From contig NZ_QEII01000278.1 in NCBI RefSeq assembly GCF_003347515.1, positions 1 through 48,190 on the forward strand: a DNA stretch of 48,190 nucleotides, written 5' to 3'. The notes under the pieces were generated by a model. That model was not told the origin of the DNA. It saw nothing but the letters and a program-made list of their open reading frames with translations, and did no database searches. Shown in pieces: positions 34,945 to 43,580 of this stretch (within the stretch, counting starts at the first letter, position 1; the number at the start of each line of letters is the position of its first letter). Made by a program: the position numbers and the translations under genes. The stretch is from Rhodoferax ferrireducens (lineage in GTDB: Bacteria > Pseudomonadota > Gammaproteobacteria > Burkholderiales > Burkholderiaceae_C).

Positions 34945-36762
34945 ATGCCGACCTCCCCCCGCATCTCCCTCGCCGATGTGGCGCGTGCCACCGGCACCGC
35001 CCTGGGCAATTTCGACGCAGCCTCGGTGGCCAAAGCGCTGGGCGGTTTCGCCGGTACGCGCATGGGTGGCGATGCGCATCCCACCATCGCCGATATCAGC
35101 GAATGTCTCTTTTTCTCGCCCGGCGACGGACGCATCTGGCTGCAGGACCAGCGCATGGTGCTGCTGCACACGGAAGCCCTGGGCTCCCTTCGGCGCGAGA
35201 TGATTGACAGCTTGGGTCAGGCGCAGGCGCGCGGATTGCTCACCCGCGCCGGTTACGTCAGCGGCGCCCGCGACGCCCAGCTGGTGCGCAAGCAATGGCC
35301 AGAGGCCGACCCGCTGGCGGCGGCCATTGCCGGCACACGCCTGCACGCGCTGGAGGGGGTGGTGAAGGTCGAACTGGTAAGCGCCTCCTACGACCCGGAT
35401 ACTGGCAGCTACGAAGGTGAATTCCTGTGGCACAACGCCAGCGAGGACGACGAACACATTGCGGCCTATGGCATTGGTGGCTCGCCGGCCTGCTGGATGC
35501 AAGTCGGCTATGCCACCGGCTATGTCAGCACGCTCCTGGGTCACCTAGTCGTTTTTCGGGAAATAAACTGCCGCTCCATGGGCGACGCGCACTGCCGCGT
35601 GGTGGGCAAGTCCGCCGACCTGTGGGACGACGTTGAGGAGGACATGCGCTACCTGAACGCCAAGGAATTTGTCGATACCGCCGCCTACGCCCGCCCGGCA
35701 CCGCGCGCCGCTGACCTGCCTTCCTCCGACGCGCCGGCGGGCGATGCCATGGTCGGCGCTTCGTCGGCCTTCAACGCGGCCTGCCACCAGCTGAGCCGGG
35801 TGGCGCGCACCACCGCCACCGTGCTCTTCACCGGCGAGTCCGGGGTTGGCAAGGAAAAATTCGCCAGCATGCTGCACAAGATCAGCCCGCGCAAGGACCA
35901 GCCTTTTGTCGCGGTGAACTGCGCCGCTATTCCCGAGACCCTGATCGAATCCGAGCTGTTCGGCGTGGAGCGCGGCGCCTACACCGGGGCCAGCGTCTCC
36001 CGGCCCGGCCGCTTCGAGCGGGCCAGCGGCGGCACCTTGTTTCTCGATGAAATCGGCAGCCTGAGTTTTGTCGCCCAGGGCAAGCTACTGCGCGCCCTGC
36101 AGGAAGGCGAGATCGAGCGCGTGGGCGGCACGCGCAGCATCGCGGTGGACGTGCGCGTCGTGGCGGCCACCAACGAGACCTTGCGTCAAGCCGTGCGCGA
36201 GGGCAAGTTCCGCGAGGATTTGTTTTTTCGGCTCAACGTGTTTCCCATCCACTTGCCGCCCTTGCGCGAACGGCGCGACGACATTCCCTTGTTGATGAAC
36301 CACTTTCTGAACCACTATCGGCACAAGCACGCGGGCCAAACCACCGGCTTCACACAGGCCGCCGTGCGGGCGCTGCTGAACTATGACTTTCCCGGCAACA
36401 TCCGCGAACTGCAAAACCTGATCGAACGCGCCGTGATCATGGCCGATGCCGGCGGGCTGATCGACATTCACCATTTGTTCACCAGTGGTGAAACCTTGAC
36501 GGCAGACGTCATGACGCTGCGTCTGCAGGGGGACTCGGGCACCCTGAATTTTGCGGCGCCGACGGCAGCCCCGGCGAGCGCCGCCATTGGCACGCCGCCG
36601 CCGCACGCGGCGTTGGCCCCCCAGTCCCTGGAGCAAACCGAACGCGACACCTTGGCCCGTGCCATTGCCGCCAGCAAGGGCAACCTGTCGGCCGCGGCGC
36701 GCCTGCTCGACACCACGCGGGCCAAGCTGGCGTTCCGGGCGAAAAAGCACGGCCTGGTGTGA
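34945..36762 (+). CDS. XylR/DmpR-type sigma-54 activator with V4R domain
   Basis: A 605-aa aromatic-responsive activator. Order: XylR_N sensor domain (about 50-150), V4R domain (about 155-220, with GYATGYVSTLLG and CRSMGDAHCRVVG), AAA+ domain with Walker A GESGVGKE (297-304), the sigma-54 loop GAYTGA (344-349) and Walker B LFLDEIG, then a C-terminal Fis-type helix-turn-helix (NLSAAARLLDTTRAKLAFRAKKHGL). Domain layout equals DmpR, PoxR and XylR, in which phenol- or toluene-like ligands lift repression by the N-terminal domain. I chose the ATG at 34945, behind an AT-rich leader. It most likely drives the divergent array from the sigma-54 promoter at 34749. Confidence 0.9.
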   Translation: MPTSPRISLADVARATGTALGNFDAASVAKALGGFAGTRMGGDAHPTIADISECLFFSPGDGRIWLQDQRMVLLHTEALGSLRREMIDSLGQAQARGLLTRAGYVSGARDAQLVRKQWPEADPLAAAIAGTRLHALEGVVKVELVSASYDPDTGSYEGEFLWHNASEDDEHIAAYGIGGSPACWMQVGYATGYVSTLLGHLVVFREINCRSMGDAHCRVVGKSADLWDDVEEDMRYLNAKEFVDTAAYARPAPRAADLPSSDAPAGDAMVGASSAFNAACHQLSRVARTTATVLFTGESGVGKEKFASMLHKISPRKDQPFVAVNCAAIPETLIESELFGVERGAYTGASVSRPGRFERASGGTLFLDEIGSLSFVAQGKLLRALQEGEIERVGGTRSIAVDVRVVAATNETLRQAVREGKFREDLFFRLNVFPIHLPPLRERRDDIPLLMNHFLNHYRHKHAGQTTGFTQAAVRALLNYDFPGNIRELQNLIERAVIMADAGGLIDIHHLFTSGETLTADVMTLRLQGDSGTLNFAAPTAAPASAAIGTPPPHAALAPQSLEQTERDTLARAIAASKGNLSAAARLLDTTRAKLAFRAKKHGLV

Positions 36763-36856
36763 ATCTTTTTCAGAGGACCCTGGCACCCTCCTGACACCCC
36801 GTTGTCAGCAGCCCTGGCGCAGCATCAGGGCTTCTTCAACACCTCAGGAGTTATCC

Positions 36857-37240
36857 ATGAAAAACGCCATCAGCTGGTTCGAAATCCCCAGCACCCAACT
36901 CGACCAGGCGCAAGCTTTTTACGAGGCCGTGCTGGCCTGCAAAATGCGCCGCGAACCCATGGGGCCATCCGAAGGCGCCGTGTTTCCGTATGAGGGCGCG
37001 GGCGAAAGTGCGGGCGTGGGTGGCGCCCTCATGGCCGGGCCGAGCGCGCCAGTGCCCGGCGCTGGCGGCACTCTGGTTTATCTGGACGCCTCGCCCTCGC
37101 TGGACGCCGCCTTGGCGCGCGTCACCGCGGCGGGCGGCAGCATCGCTTTGCCACGCCAGGCCCTGCCGCCCGGCCTTGGATTTTTTGCCCACATCACGGA
37201 TCTGGACGGCAACCGCGTCGGCTTGCACGCGCTGGCGTGA
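36857..37240 (+). CDS. VOC/glyoxalase-family protein
   Basis: A 127-aa single vicinal-oxygen-chelate domain protein ([26 protein letters not shown] ... [18 protein letters not shown]). VOC proteins bind a metal through two paired beta-alpha-beta-beta-beta modules; this short form would act as a dimer. A CAGGAG site precedes the ATG. Its stop overlaps a possible GTG of the EVE gene, and the two probably form an operon. Substrate unknown. Confidence 0.85.
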   Translation: MKNAISWFEIPSTQLDQAQAFYEAVLACKMRREPMGPSEGAVFPYEGAGESAGVGGALMAGPSAPVPGAGGTLVYLDASPSLDAALARVTAAGGSIALPRQALPPGLGFFAHITDLDGNRVGLHALA

Positions 37241-37251
37241 GGGGACAAGCC

Positions 37252-37713
37252 GTGCGCAACAACTGGATTGCCGTGGCCAGTGCCGAGCACGCGCGTCGCG
37301 GCTGCGCCGTGCCCGCGCACGGCTACATGCAGGTCTGCCACGGCAAGTGCGCGCCGCTTCAGCGCGTGCAGCCGGGCGACCGTGTGGCGTATTACGCGCC
37401 CACGATCACCATGGGCGGCAAAGACAAATGCCAGCGCTTTGTCTCTATCGGCCTGGTGCAGGCGGGCGTGCCTTATGCGTTTGACATGGGCGGCGGCTTT
37501 GTGCCGTTTCGCCGTGACGTGGCTTATGTGCCGTCTGCCGAGGCGTCCATCCTGCCCTTGCTCGACCAGTTTGAGTTTGTGGAAGACCGCAGTCGCTGGG
37601 GCTACCAGTTTCGCTTGGGCCTGTTCAAGATCGGCGACGCCGACATGCGGCTGATCGCGCAGGCGATGCAAGCGGACTTGCATTCATTAAATCTTGATTC
37701 ACTATTGTTTTGA
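37252..37713 (+). CDS. EVE-domain protein
   Basis: A 153-aa EVE-domain (PUA-like) protein, starting [15 protein letters not shown] and continuing [27 protein letters not shown] and [14 protein letters not shown] domains recognise modified bases in DNA or RNA. I prefer the GTG at 37252, which has a GAGGGGA site, over the GTG at 37237 that overlaps the VOC stop. The last codons and the stop lie within a dispersed repeat. The 3' third is duplicated at 40418-40557. Confidence 0.8.
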   Translation: MRNNWIAVASAEHARRGCAVPAHGYMQVCHGKCAPLQRVQPGDRVAYYAPTITMGGKDKCQRFVSIGLVQAGVPYAFDMGGGFVPFRRDVAYVPSAEASILPLLDQFEFVEDRSRWGYQFRLGLFKIGDADMRLIAQAMQADLHSLNLDSLLF

Positions 37714-37752
37714 TAGCTGCTTGCGCATATGTCATCTGGGCTAGAGCCCGAA
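37613..37752 (+). repeat. 140-bp direct repeat, copy A (EVE 3' end plus dispersed repeat)
   Basis: From GCTTGGGC to GCCCGAA this segment matches 40418-40557 without insertions or deletions and with roughly 85 % identity by eye. It holds the last about 30 EVE codons and then the CACTAT...TGATAGCTGCTTGCGCATAT...GGCTAGAGCCCGAA element. In this copy the repeat is followed by CTCTAGCC (37767-37774), which pairs with GGCTAGAG (37739-37746) as a hairpin. Confidence 0.85.
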
Positions 37753-37844
37753 GACAAAGAATCGGCCTCTAGCCAAGTGACTACGCCAACCTGCAAGTGC
37801 ACATGCTCGTGCAGACTGGCGCCTGCGCCCTTGCAGGGGGGCGC

Positions 37845-38132
37845 CTACACCCCGTCCAGCAGCACCAGATCGAAGCTTGCGCCACTGTTGCGCAACTGCT
37901 TCAGCGGTACATGCGCCGGGTCGTCGTACCAGGCGCGGGCTTGGGCCGCGCTGGGGAATTCGATGATGACCGTGGTGCCGGGCAGGTGCGCCGTGCCCTC
38001 CAGCAATTGCACGGATGCACGGGCTCGCAGGGTGCCGCCGTGCTGGCGTATCAGCACGGGCATTTTTTCGCTGTATTCCTTCTGCCAATCGGTGTTGTGG
38101 ACGACGAGAGAGCCAATCGCATAGCTGGACAT
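37845..38132 (-). CDS. DUF1330 family protein
   Basis: A 95-aa dimeric ferredoxin-like-fold protein of the DUF1330 type (SYAIGSLVVHNTDWQKEYSEKMPVLIRQHGG ... TTVIIEFPSAAQARAWYDDPAH). An AAAGGAA site precedes the ATG at 38132; upstream Met codons in the frame lack one. It is divergent from the LysR gene at 38271 and probably its target. Function is not known for most of the family. Confidence 0.84.
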   Translation of the reverse strand: MSSYAIGSLVVHNTDWQKEYSEKMPVLIRQHGGTLRARASVQLLEGTAHLPGTTVIIEFPSAAQARAWYDDPAHVPLKQLRNSGASFDLVLLDGV

Positions 38133-38203
38133 TGAGTTTCCTTTGGTAGTACCGCCCATCGGCGCCAACGCACTGCAGCGTAGAGCCTGGGCGTGCACCG
38201 ATT

Positions 38204-38230
38204 ATTTATGGCACTACCATTGCCGTAAAT
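38204..38230. promoter_or_regulatory. LysR-type operator, 10-bp inverted repeat
   Basis: ATTTATGGCA and TGCCGTAAAT form an inverted repeat with one mismatch and a 7-base centre, midway between the divergent DUF1330 and LysR genes. The size and placement fit a LysR box. Confidence 0.55.
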
Positions 38231-38270
38231 GGCAAAACAATTCCGATTCCCCTAACTAATTATTCTGAAT

Positions 38271-39155
38271 ATGGGCGACAAATTACGCAGCATGCAGGTT
38301 TTTGTAGTGGCGGCCAGCGCGGACAGCTTTGCCGCCGCCGGGCAGCAGCTGGAGCTGTCTGCGGTGATGGTGGGCAAACACGTGCGCGCACTGGAGATGC
38401 AGCTGGGCGCACGTCTGATTGAGCGCAGCACCCGCAAGCAGGCCCTGACCGACATCGGCGCCAGCTACCTGGAACGCTGCCGCGAAGCGCTGGCCAGCGT
38501 GGAGGCCGCCGACCAGGTGGCCGAGAGCCTGCGCGCCGCACCGCAGGGCAGCTTGCGCATTTCCGCCCCGGTGGCTTACGGCGTGCATTGCCTGACGCCG
38601 GTGCTCAGCGCCTACGCCGCCACCTACCCCCAGGTGCAGATCGACCTGGTGTTGAACGACCGCGTGGTCGACATGGCCGAAGAAGGCATCGACATAGCGC
38701 TGCGCGCAGGCACGCTGGCCGACACCGCATTGGTTGCCCGCCCCTTGCGTGCCACCGAGGTCTGGGCCGCGGGCAGCCCCGGCTACCTGCAGCAACGGGG
38801 CGTACCAGCCCATCCGGCTGACCTGGCGCAACACAACTGCCTGGCGTTTGCCGCCTGGGGCAGCCAGCCCCGCTGGCGCTTCAGTCGCGGCGGCGACAAC
38901 TTTACGGCACCTGTGCGTGGCAGCTTCACCAGCAACAACGGCCAAGCCCTGCTGGGCGCCGCCATCGGCGGAGTAGGCGTTGTGGTGCAGGCGGACTACG
39001 TACTGCGCGCCGCCGTGGCCAGCGGACAGCTCACCCGACTGCTGCCCGACTGGCAATTGCCGGAACGGGCGATGCACATCGTGCGCCGCGCGGAACGCCG
39101 GCCCAGCGCCAAAGTGCGCAGCTTTATCGACTTTGTGCTGGCGCAGCTGGGTTAA
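38271..39155 (+). CDS. LysR-type transcriptional regulator
   Basis: A 294-aa LysR regulator. The winged helix-turn-helix is near residues 8-66 (FVVAASADSFAAAGQQLELSAVMVGKHVRALEMQLGARLIERSTRKQALT), followed by the co-inducer domain (GSLRISAPVAYG...). It is divergent from the DUF1330 gene and separated from it by a LysR-box-like palindrome. Met8 is an alternative start. The effector is unknown. Confidence 0.87.
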   Translation: MGDKLRSMQVFVVAASADSFAAAGQQLELSAVMVGKHVRALEMQLGARLIERSTRKQALTDIGASYLERCREALASVEAADQVAESLRAAPQGSLRISAPVAYGVHCLTPVLSAYAATYPQVQIDLVLNDRVVDMAEEGIDIALRAGTLADTALVARPLRATEVWAAGSPGYLQQRGVPAHPADLAQHNCLAFAAWGSQPRWRFSRGGDNFTAPVRGSFTSNNGQALLGAAIGGVGVVVQADYVLRAAVASGQLTRLLPDWQLPERAMHIVRRAERRPSAKVRSFIDFVLAQLG

Positions 39156-39301
39156 TCATGGACAGGCATTTCGACCTCTCCAGCGCGGCGAAACGGTTGC
39201 TTCAAGGCCTCGGCCTGTTCGGCGGCAATGCCTGCGCGACAATCCCTCACTTCGATCCAGACCGAACTGCCCTGTGTGCCGGTGGCTATGGTGACGGGCG
39301 G
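39152..39301 (-). pseudogene. Remnant of a histidine-kinase ATPase domain
   Basis: On the minus strand a short stretch reads VTIATGTQGSSVWIEVRDCRAGIAAEQ followed by AEALKQPFRRAGEV, which resembles the N-to-G1 box end of a HATPase domain (D-x-G-x-GIxPE....LFxPF). The first glycine of the D.G.G box has become Arg, and everything N-terminal is missing or out of frame. It starts immediately after the LysR stop. Too short for a firm family call. Confidence 0.45.
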
Positions 39302-39306
39302 GAGAC

Positions 39307-39456
39307 CGTGGCGCCAGCCGCAATACCAGTGCCACCAGCGCCGCCACTGGCAACAGTGTGCAAAGCACGGCTTCCTATAACCAGGCCATCGGCGTGACCC
39401 GCAACACGACCTGCTATGGCGCCAGCGGCGCGGCGATGAGCTGCCCGTCGCGCTGA
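39307..39456 (+). pseudogene. 3' remnant of a secreted-type protein
   Basis: An open stretch of 49 codons, with no plausible start, reads RGASRNTSATSAATGNSVQ and ends NTTCYGASGAAMSCPSR-stop. The Ser/Thr/Asn-rich composition and two late cysteines suggest the C-terminus of an exported protein of the kind often seen in Comamonadaceae. It abuts the kinase remnant head to head, so both are debris of a rearrangement. Identification is tentative. Confidence 0.35.
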
Positions 39457-39541
39457 GCGGACCCGGCCCTTTTTCCTGAACCGTGCACCCGGCTGGGCGC
39501 GTTCGCTTGGCCACCGGCCGCTGCTTGACTGGAGATTTTTG

Positions 39542-40425
39542 ATGACACTTTTTCCCACCCGGGTGCGGCATGTAAGCCTTGTCGCAACCCTGCTCTTCTT
39601 GGCCACTTTGGCCGGAGCCGCACCGGCTGTGCCCGATGGCGTGCGCCGCATCGCCGATCTGCCCTATGGCCAGGACGAGCGCCAGCGCATGGACGTTTAC
39701 CTGCCGCCCGCAATAGCGGCCCCGGGCGCCAACACGCCCAACGCGCCCATCCTCGTGATGGTGCACGGCGGCGCCTGGATGGTGGGCAACAAGGCGATGC
39801 CCAAGGTGGTGGAGAACAAGGTGGCTTGGTGGGTCAAGCAGAAAGGCTATATCTTTGTGTCGGTGGGCTATCGCCTGTCGCCACAGGTTGACCCGCTGGT
39901 GCAAGCGCGCGACGTGGCCGGCGCCCTGGCCAAAACGCAGGCTCTAGCCGCCTCGTGGGGGGGGCGATCCGGCGAAAGTCATTCTCATGGGGCATTCGGC
40001 CGGTGCGCACCTGGTGGCTTTGCTGGGCGCGTCGCCGGCCCTGGCGTATGCGTCAGGCGCCAGGCCGTGGCTCGGCACCGTGGCGCTCGACAGCGCCGCG
40101 CTGGACCTTGAACGCATCATGAAAGCGCGGCACATGCGGTTTTACGACCGCGTGTTCGGTGCCGACCCGGCCTACTGGCGCAGCGTGTCGCCCAGCGGCG
40201 TGTTGGCGCCTGACGCCACGCCGATGCTGCTGGTCTGCTCGACGCAGCGGGCGGACAACCCCTGCGCGTAGGCGCGTGACTTTGCCGCGACGGTGACCAC
40301 CAGAGGCATGCGCGCCAACGTGCTACCGCAAGACCTGACGCACGAGCAGGTCAACGCGACGCTGGGCCTGCCTGGTGGGTATACGGATGCCGTAGACAGC
40401 TTTATGTCGGCGCTGCTGCTTGGGC
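39542..40425 (+). pseudogene. Broken alpha/beta hydrolase (esterase/lipase), secreted
   Basis: The frame starts with a signal peptide (about 1-27) and has the HGGAW oxyanion motif, YRLSP and the nucleophile motif GHSAGAH, so the family is a BD-FAE/arylformamidase-like esterase. It is disrupted twice. A run of eight G at 39957-39964 shifts the frame between AASWGG and the expected DPAKVILMGHSAGAH; seven G would restore it. TAG at 40269-40271 replaces an expected Gln codon (PCA-stop-ARDFAATV). The 3' end runs, out of frame, into the duplicated EVE tail at 40418. It is therefore very unlikely to yield an active enzyme. Confidence 0.85.
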
Positions 40426-40557
40426 TTGTTCAAGATCGGCGACGCCGACATGCGGTTGATGCCCCAGGCGATGCAAGCGGCGCTGCATTTGTTAAATTTC
40501 TATTTACTCCTGTTTTGATAGCTGCTTGCGCATATATCATCTGGGCTAGAGCCCGAA
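40418..40557 (+). repeat. 140-bp direct repeat, copy B (EVE tail pseudogene plus dispersed repeat)
   Basis: This second copy of the segment at 37613-37752 begins at the shared GCTTGGGC, right where the broken hydrolase ends, and stops 15 bases before the YafY start. It keeps the EVE codons for [16 protein letters not shown] and the stop within TGTTTTGA. Without a promoter or start it cannot encode a protein. Confidence 0.85.
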
Positions 40558-40572
40558 AATCTATAAATTTCC

Positions 40573-41298
40573 ATGCGCCGCGCCGACCGCCTGTTTCAAA
40601 TCGTCCAGCTCATCCGGGGCCGGCGCCTGACCACGGCGGCGCATCTGGCGCAGCGCCTGGAGGTGTCCGAGCGCACGGTGTACCGCGACATCGCCGACCT
40701 GCAGCACCAGGGCGTTCCGATCGAGGGTGAGGCCGGCGTCGGCTACCGGCTGGGCGCCGGGTTCGATTTGCCGCCGCTGATGTTCAGCCACGACGAAGCC
40801 CGCGCGCTAGTGGCCTCGGTGCGCATGGCCCAGGTCTGGCAAGACCCAGCGCTGGCGCAGGCGGCGGAAGTGGCGCTGGGCAAAATCCTGTCGGTCCTGC
40901 CCACGGCGGCGCGGGTGGCGGCGCAAAGCATGGCGATTTATGCGCCGCCCATGGGTCTTGAGCCGGTGGTGCAGATCACCTTGCAAACCCTGCGCGAGGC
41001 GGTGCAGGCGCGTCGCAAGCTGCGGGTGGACTATCGCGACGCCAGTGAGCAGCTGACCCAACGCACCCTGCGACCGCTGGGCTGTTTTTACTGGGGCAAG
41101 GTCTGGACGCTGGGGGCCTGGTGCGAGACCCGCCACGACTTCAGAAGCTTTCGCCTGGACCGCATGGACAGCGTGCAGTGTGTGGAAGGCGCGGACGGAC
41201 AGTTTCGTGACGAACCGGGAAAAACCCTGGCCGACTATCTGCGCGCCGTGGCGCCGCCGCAGGTTCAGGCCAAGTGGGGTCAGGGTGTGAGGTGTTGA
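40573..41298 (+). CDS. YafY-type HTH/WYL regulator
   Basis: A 241-aa regulator with an N-terminal DeoR-like helix-turn-helix (about 3-58, RLFQIVQLIRGRRLTTAAHLAQRLEVSERTVYRDIADLQ) and a C-terminal WYL domain (about 135-215, PLGCFYWGKVWTLGAWCETRHDFRSFRLDRM). WYL domains bind nucleic acids or nucleotides. The gene starts just behind a dispersed repeat, so its promoter may have been replaced. The VOC and EVE genes at 36857-37713 may be its original neighbours, since the same EVE tail lies directly in front of it. Confidence 0.86.
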   Translation: MRRADRLFQIVQLIRGRRLTTAAHLAQRLEVSERTVYRDIADLQHQGVPIEGEAGVGYRLGAGFDLPPLMFSHDEARALVASVRMAQVWQDPALAQAAEVALGKILSVLPTAARVAAQSMAIYAPPMGLEPVVQITLQTLREAVQARRKLRVDYRDASEQLTQRTLRPLGCFYWGKVWTLGAWCETRHDFRSFRLDRMDSVQCVEGADGQFRDEPGKTLADYLRAVAPPQVQAKWGQGVRC

Positions 41299-41429
41299 GC
41301 TTCTGGCCCGACTAACTCGCACGTTAAATTATTTGCTACCCGTACGTTTATCCCCGAATCCATGCCGGTGGGTTCGCCAACCTTGCTCGCGTGCAATACG
41401 CAAGTTTGTGCGCAGCGCATGAATCAGGC

Positions 41430-41457
41430 TGTAAGAAAGTACCGGGTTGCACGACTA
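41430..41457 (+). promoter_or_regulatory. ECF sigma-type promoter of the bufferin operon
   Basis: TGTAAG (41430-41435) and CGACTA (41452-41457) are separated by 16 bases, the arrangement of ECF sigma promoters that drive DUF2282 operons. The promoter lies about 70 bases upstream of the precursor gene. No ECF sigma or anti-sigma gene is present in the window, so the factor must be encoded elsewhere. Confidence 0.5.
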
Positions 41458-41463
41458 TAGAAG

Positions 41464-41490
41464 CAGCACGGCATACAAAACACCGTGCTG
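41464..41490 (+). promoter_or_regulatory. 5'-leader hairpin upstream of bufA
   Basis: CAGCACGG and CCGTGCTG form a perfect 8-bp stem with an 11-base loop in the untranslated leader, just after the ECF-like promoter. It may stabilise the transcript of a highly expressed small precursor. Confidence 0.45.
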
Positions 41491-41528
41491 ACCTTCAACC
41501 AACCGTAAACCTCTCAAAGGATATTGAC

Positions 41529-41843
41529 ATGAAAAACCAGACCACCACAGCCCGTTACGCATCCGCCGCCGCCCTTGCCCTGGCGATGAGCGCCGCCCTG
41601 ACGATTGCTGCGACCCCAGCCGCCGCCCAAATGCCGGACAAAGACAAATGCTTTGGCGTGGCGCTGAAAGGCAAGAACGATTGCAAGGCGGGTGCTGGCA
41701 CCACCTGCGCCGGCACCTCCAAGGTCGACTACCAGGGCAATGCCTGGTCGATGATTCCCAAGGGCACTTGCGAAAAAACCGTGTCGAAGACCTCGCCCAC
41801 GGGCTTTGGCCAGATGAATGAGTTCAAGGAAGTCAAGGCCTGA
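41529..41843 (+). CDS. bufA1: Bufferin precursor, DUF2282 (BufA1-type)
   Basis: A 104-aa secreted precursor peptide of the DUF2282 family. The signal peptide covers about 1-34 ([20 protein letters not shown]). The mature part has four cysteines at 41, 52, 60 and 81, in KCFGV, KNDCKAG, TTCAG and KGTCEK. In known bufferin systems such peptides are exported after an MNIO enzyme converts part of the cysteines into thio-oxazoles, and they chelate copper in the periplasm. An AAAGG site precedes the ATG. The following genes are the modifying and accessory proteins of the same pathway. Confidence 0.88.
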   Translation: MKNQTTTARYASAAALALAMSAALTIAATPAAAQMPDKDKCFGVALKGKNDCKAGAGTTCAGTSKVDYQGNAWSMIPKGTCEKTVSKTSPTGFGQMNEFKEVKA

Positions 41844-41883
41844 TCCTGACCCTGAGTCTGACCCACGCAGCGGAGCCCCGGGT

Positions 41884-42798
41884 ATGCCCAACCAACACAA
41901 AGCGCTGAATCAAACCCTGGGGGCTCCGGCGCCAACCCTGCCCGCACGGGCCGGGGTGGGCTTGAAGCCCGAGCATTTTCAGGAAATTCTGGCCAGTCAG
42001 CCAGACCTTGGATTTTTTGAAGTTCATGCCGAGAACTACATGGTGCCGGGTGGCCCGTTTCACCATTACCTGAGCGCCATCCGTGAGCGCTATGCGCTGT
42101 CGATTCACGGCGTGGGCCTGTCCATCGGCGCCGATGCGCCGCTGGACGTGGACCATCTGGACGCGCTGGCCGTCTTGCTCGCGCGCTACCAGCCGCAATC
42201 CTTCTCGGAACATCTGGCTTGGTCGACCCACAGCGATGTGTTCCTGAACGACTTGTTACCCCTGCCCTACAACACCGCCACATTGCAGCGGGTGTGTGAT
42301 CACATTGACCAGGTGCAGTCGCATCTGGGGCGGCGCATGTTGCTGGAAAACCCGGCCACTTATGTCGAATTTGCCGCGTCCACCTGGGACGAGACCACGT
42401 TTTTATCCGAGGTGCTGCGCCGCACCGGCTGTGGCCTGTTGCTGGACGTGAACAATATTTATGTCAGCAGCATCAACCACCAGCGCGACGCGCACGCCGT
42501 CATCCGCGCGCTGCCGCTGGCGCAGGTGGGCGAGATTCACCTGGCCGGTTTTGCCCAGCAGGCCGATGCCAACGGTGACCTGTTGCTGATTGACAGCCAC
42601 GGCGCGCCGGTGGCGCAGGCGGTGTGGGACTTGTATGTCTTCACGCTGGGGCTCACCGGCCCGGTCGCGACTTTGCTGGAGCGCGACAACGATATTCCGC
42701 CTTGGCCGGTGTTGCTGGCGGAGGCGGGTGTGGCCGAGCGGCAGTTGTGTGCCTTGCGCCCCCGCGACGAATGGTCTGGCCAAAAGGTGGCCGCATGA
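41884..42798 (+). CDS. bufB: Multinuclear non-heme iron oxidase (MNIO/DUF692), BufB
   Basis: A 304-aa TIM-barrel enzyme of the MNIO (DUF692) family. Typical blocks are [23 protein letters not shown] (Glu47, His48, Glu50), [10 protein letters not shown] (His75), [26 protein letters not shown] and GEIHLAGF; these carry the His/Asp/Glu iron ligands. It should modify cysteines of the DUF2282 peptide. The ATG at 41884 follows GGAG; further upstream the frame overlaps the bufA end. It overlaps bufC by ATGA. Confidence 0.9.
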   Translation: MPNQHKALNQTLGAPAPTLPARAGVGLKPEHFQEILASQPDLGFFEVHAENYMVPGGPFHHYLSAIRERYALSIHGVGLSIGADAPLDVDHLDALAVLLARYQPQSFSEHLAWSTHSDVFLNDLLPLPYNTATLQRVCDHIDQVQSHLGRRMLLENPATYVEFAASTWDETTFLSEVLRRTGCGLLLDVNNIYVSSINHQRDAHAVIRALPLAQVGEIHLAGFAQQADANGDLLLIDSHGAPVAQAVWDLYVFTLGLTGPVATLLERDNDIPPWPVLLAEAGVAERQLCALRPRDEWSGQKVAA

Positions 42799-43580
42799 AC
42801 AGCCAGACCGTTTTTGCCAACGCCCTGCTCAACGCCGAGCTGCCTTGCCCCAGCGGCCTCAAGACCTGGAACGGTTCTGACCCGACTATGCGTTTTGCCG
42901 TCTACCGCAACAACGTGATGGTGTCTTTGATTGACGCGCTGGCGGATACCTACCCGGTCGTCCAGGAACTGGTGGGCGAAGAATTCTTCCGCGCCATGGC
43001 ACGGGCGTTTGCGCAGGCCAAGCCGCCACGCTCACGCATCATGGCGTTTTACGGGCACGATTTTGCGGAATTTGTTGCCTCCTTCCCGCCCGCCGCCTCG
43101 GTGCCGTATCTGGCCGATGTGGCGCGTCTGGAAATGGCCCGGGTGTTGGCCTACCACGCGGCCGATGTCGCCTCGATTGACCTCCAAGCGCTGGCCGCCG
43201 CGTTGGCCGATCCTGAAACACTCGTGTCATTGCGATTGATGTTGCACCCGTCGGTGCATGTCATCAACGCCACTTTCGCCGTTTTTTCAATCTGGGCCGC
43301 GCATCAGGATGCGACGCGCACGCCGCCCGTTGACCCGGATGTGGCCCAGGCCGTGCTGGTGTTCAGGAACGGACTGGACGTGGATACTCTGGAGCTGGCC
43401 GCCGGAACCGCACAGTTTGCCAGCGCCTTGCAAACGGGCCAGACCGTGCTTGAGGCCGCAGGCGTTGCAAGCAGCGACGACCCGGAATTTGATTTGTCAC
43501 ACGCCCTGGCGCTGCTGCTTCGCTGGCAGCTCATCACCCACCTCACCATCGGACGCGAACACCATGAACACCCGCACTGA
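42795..43580 (+). CDS. bufC: DUF2063 accessory protein, BufC
   Basis: A 261-aa cytoplasmic protein of the DUF2063 type ([16 protein letters not shown] ... [40 protein letters not shown]), the usual partner of DUF692 enzymes, thought to bind the precursor and hand it to the MNIO. It is coupled to bufB (ATGA) and overlaps the DoxX gene by 17 bases. Confidence 0.9.
   Translation: MNSQTVFANALLNAELPCPSGLKTWNGSDPTMRFAVYRNNVMVSLIDALADTYPVVQELVGEEFFRAMARAFAQAKPPRSRIMAFYGHDFAEFVASFPPAASVPYLADVARLEMARVLAYHAADVASIDLQALAAALADPETLVSLRLMLHPSVHVINATFAVFSIWAAHQDATRTPPVDPDVAQAVLVFRNGLDVDTLELAAGTAQFASALQTGQTVLEAAGVASSDDPEFDLSHALALLLRWQLITHLTIGREHHEHPH

Noticed and set aside
37237..37251. GTG at 37237 as EVE start
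   Set aside because: The GTG at 37252 has a good ribosome site and gives the usual EVE N-terminus NNWI.
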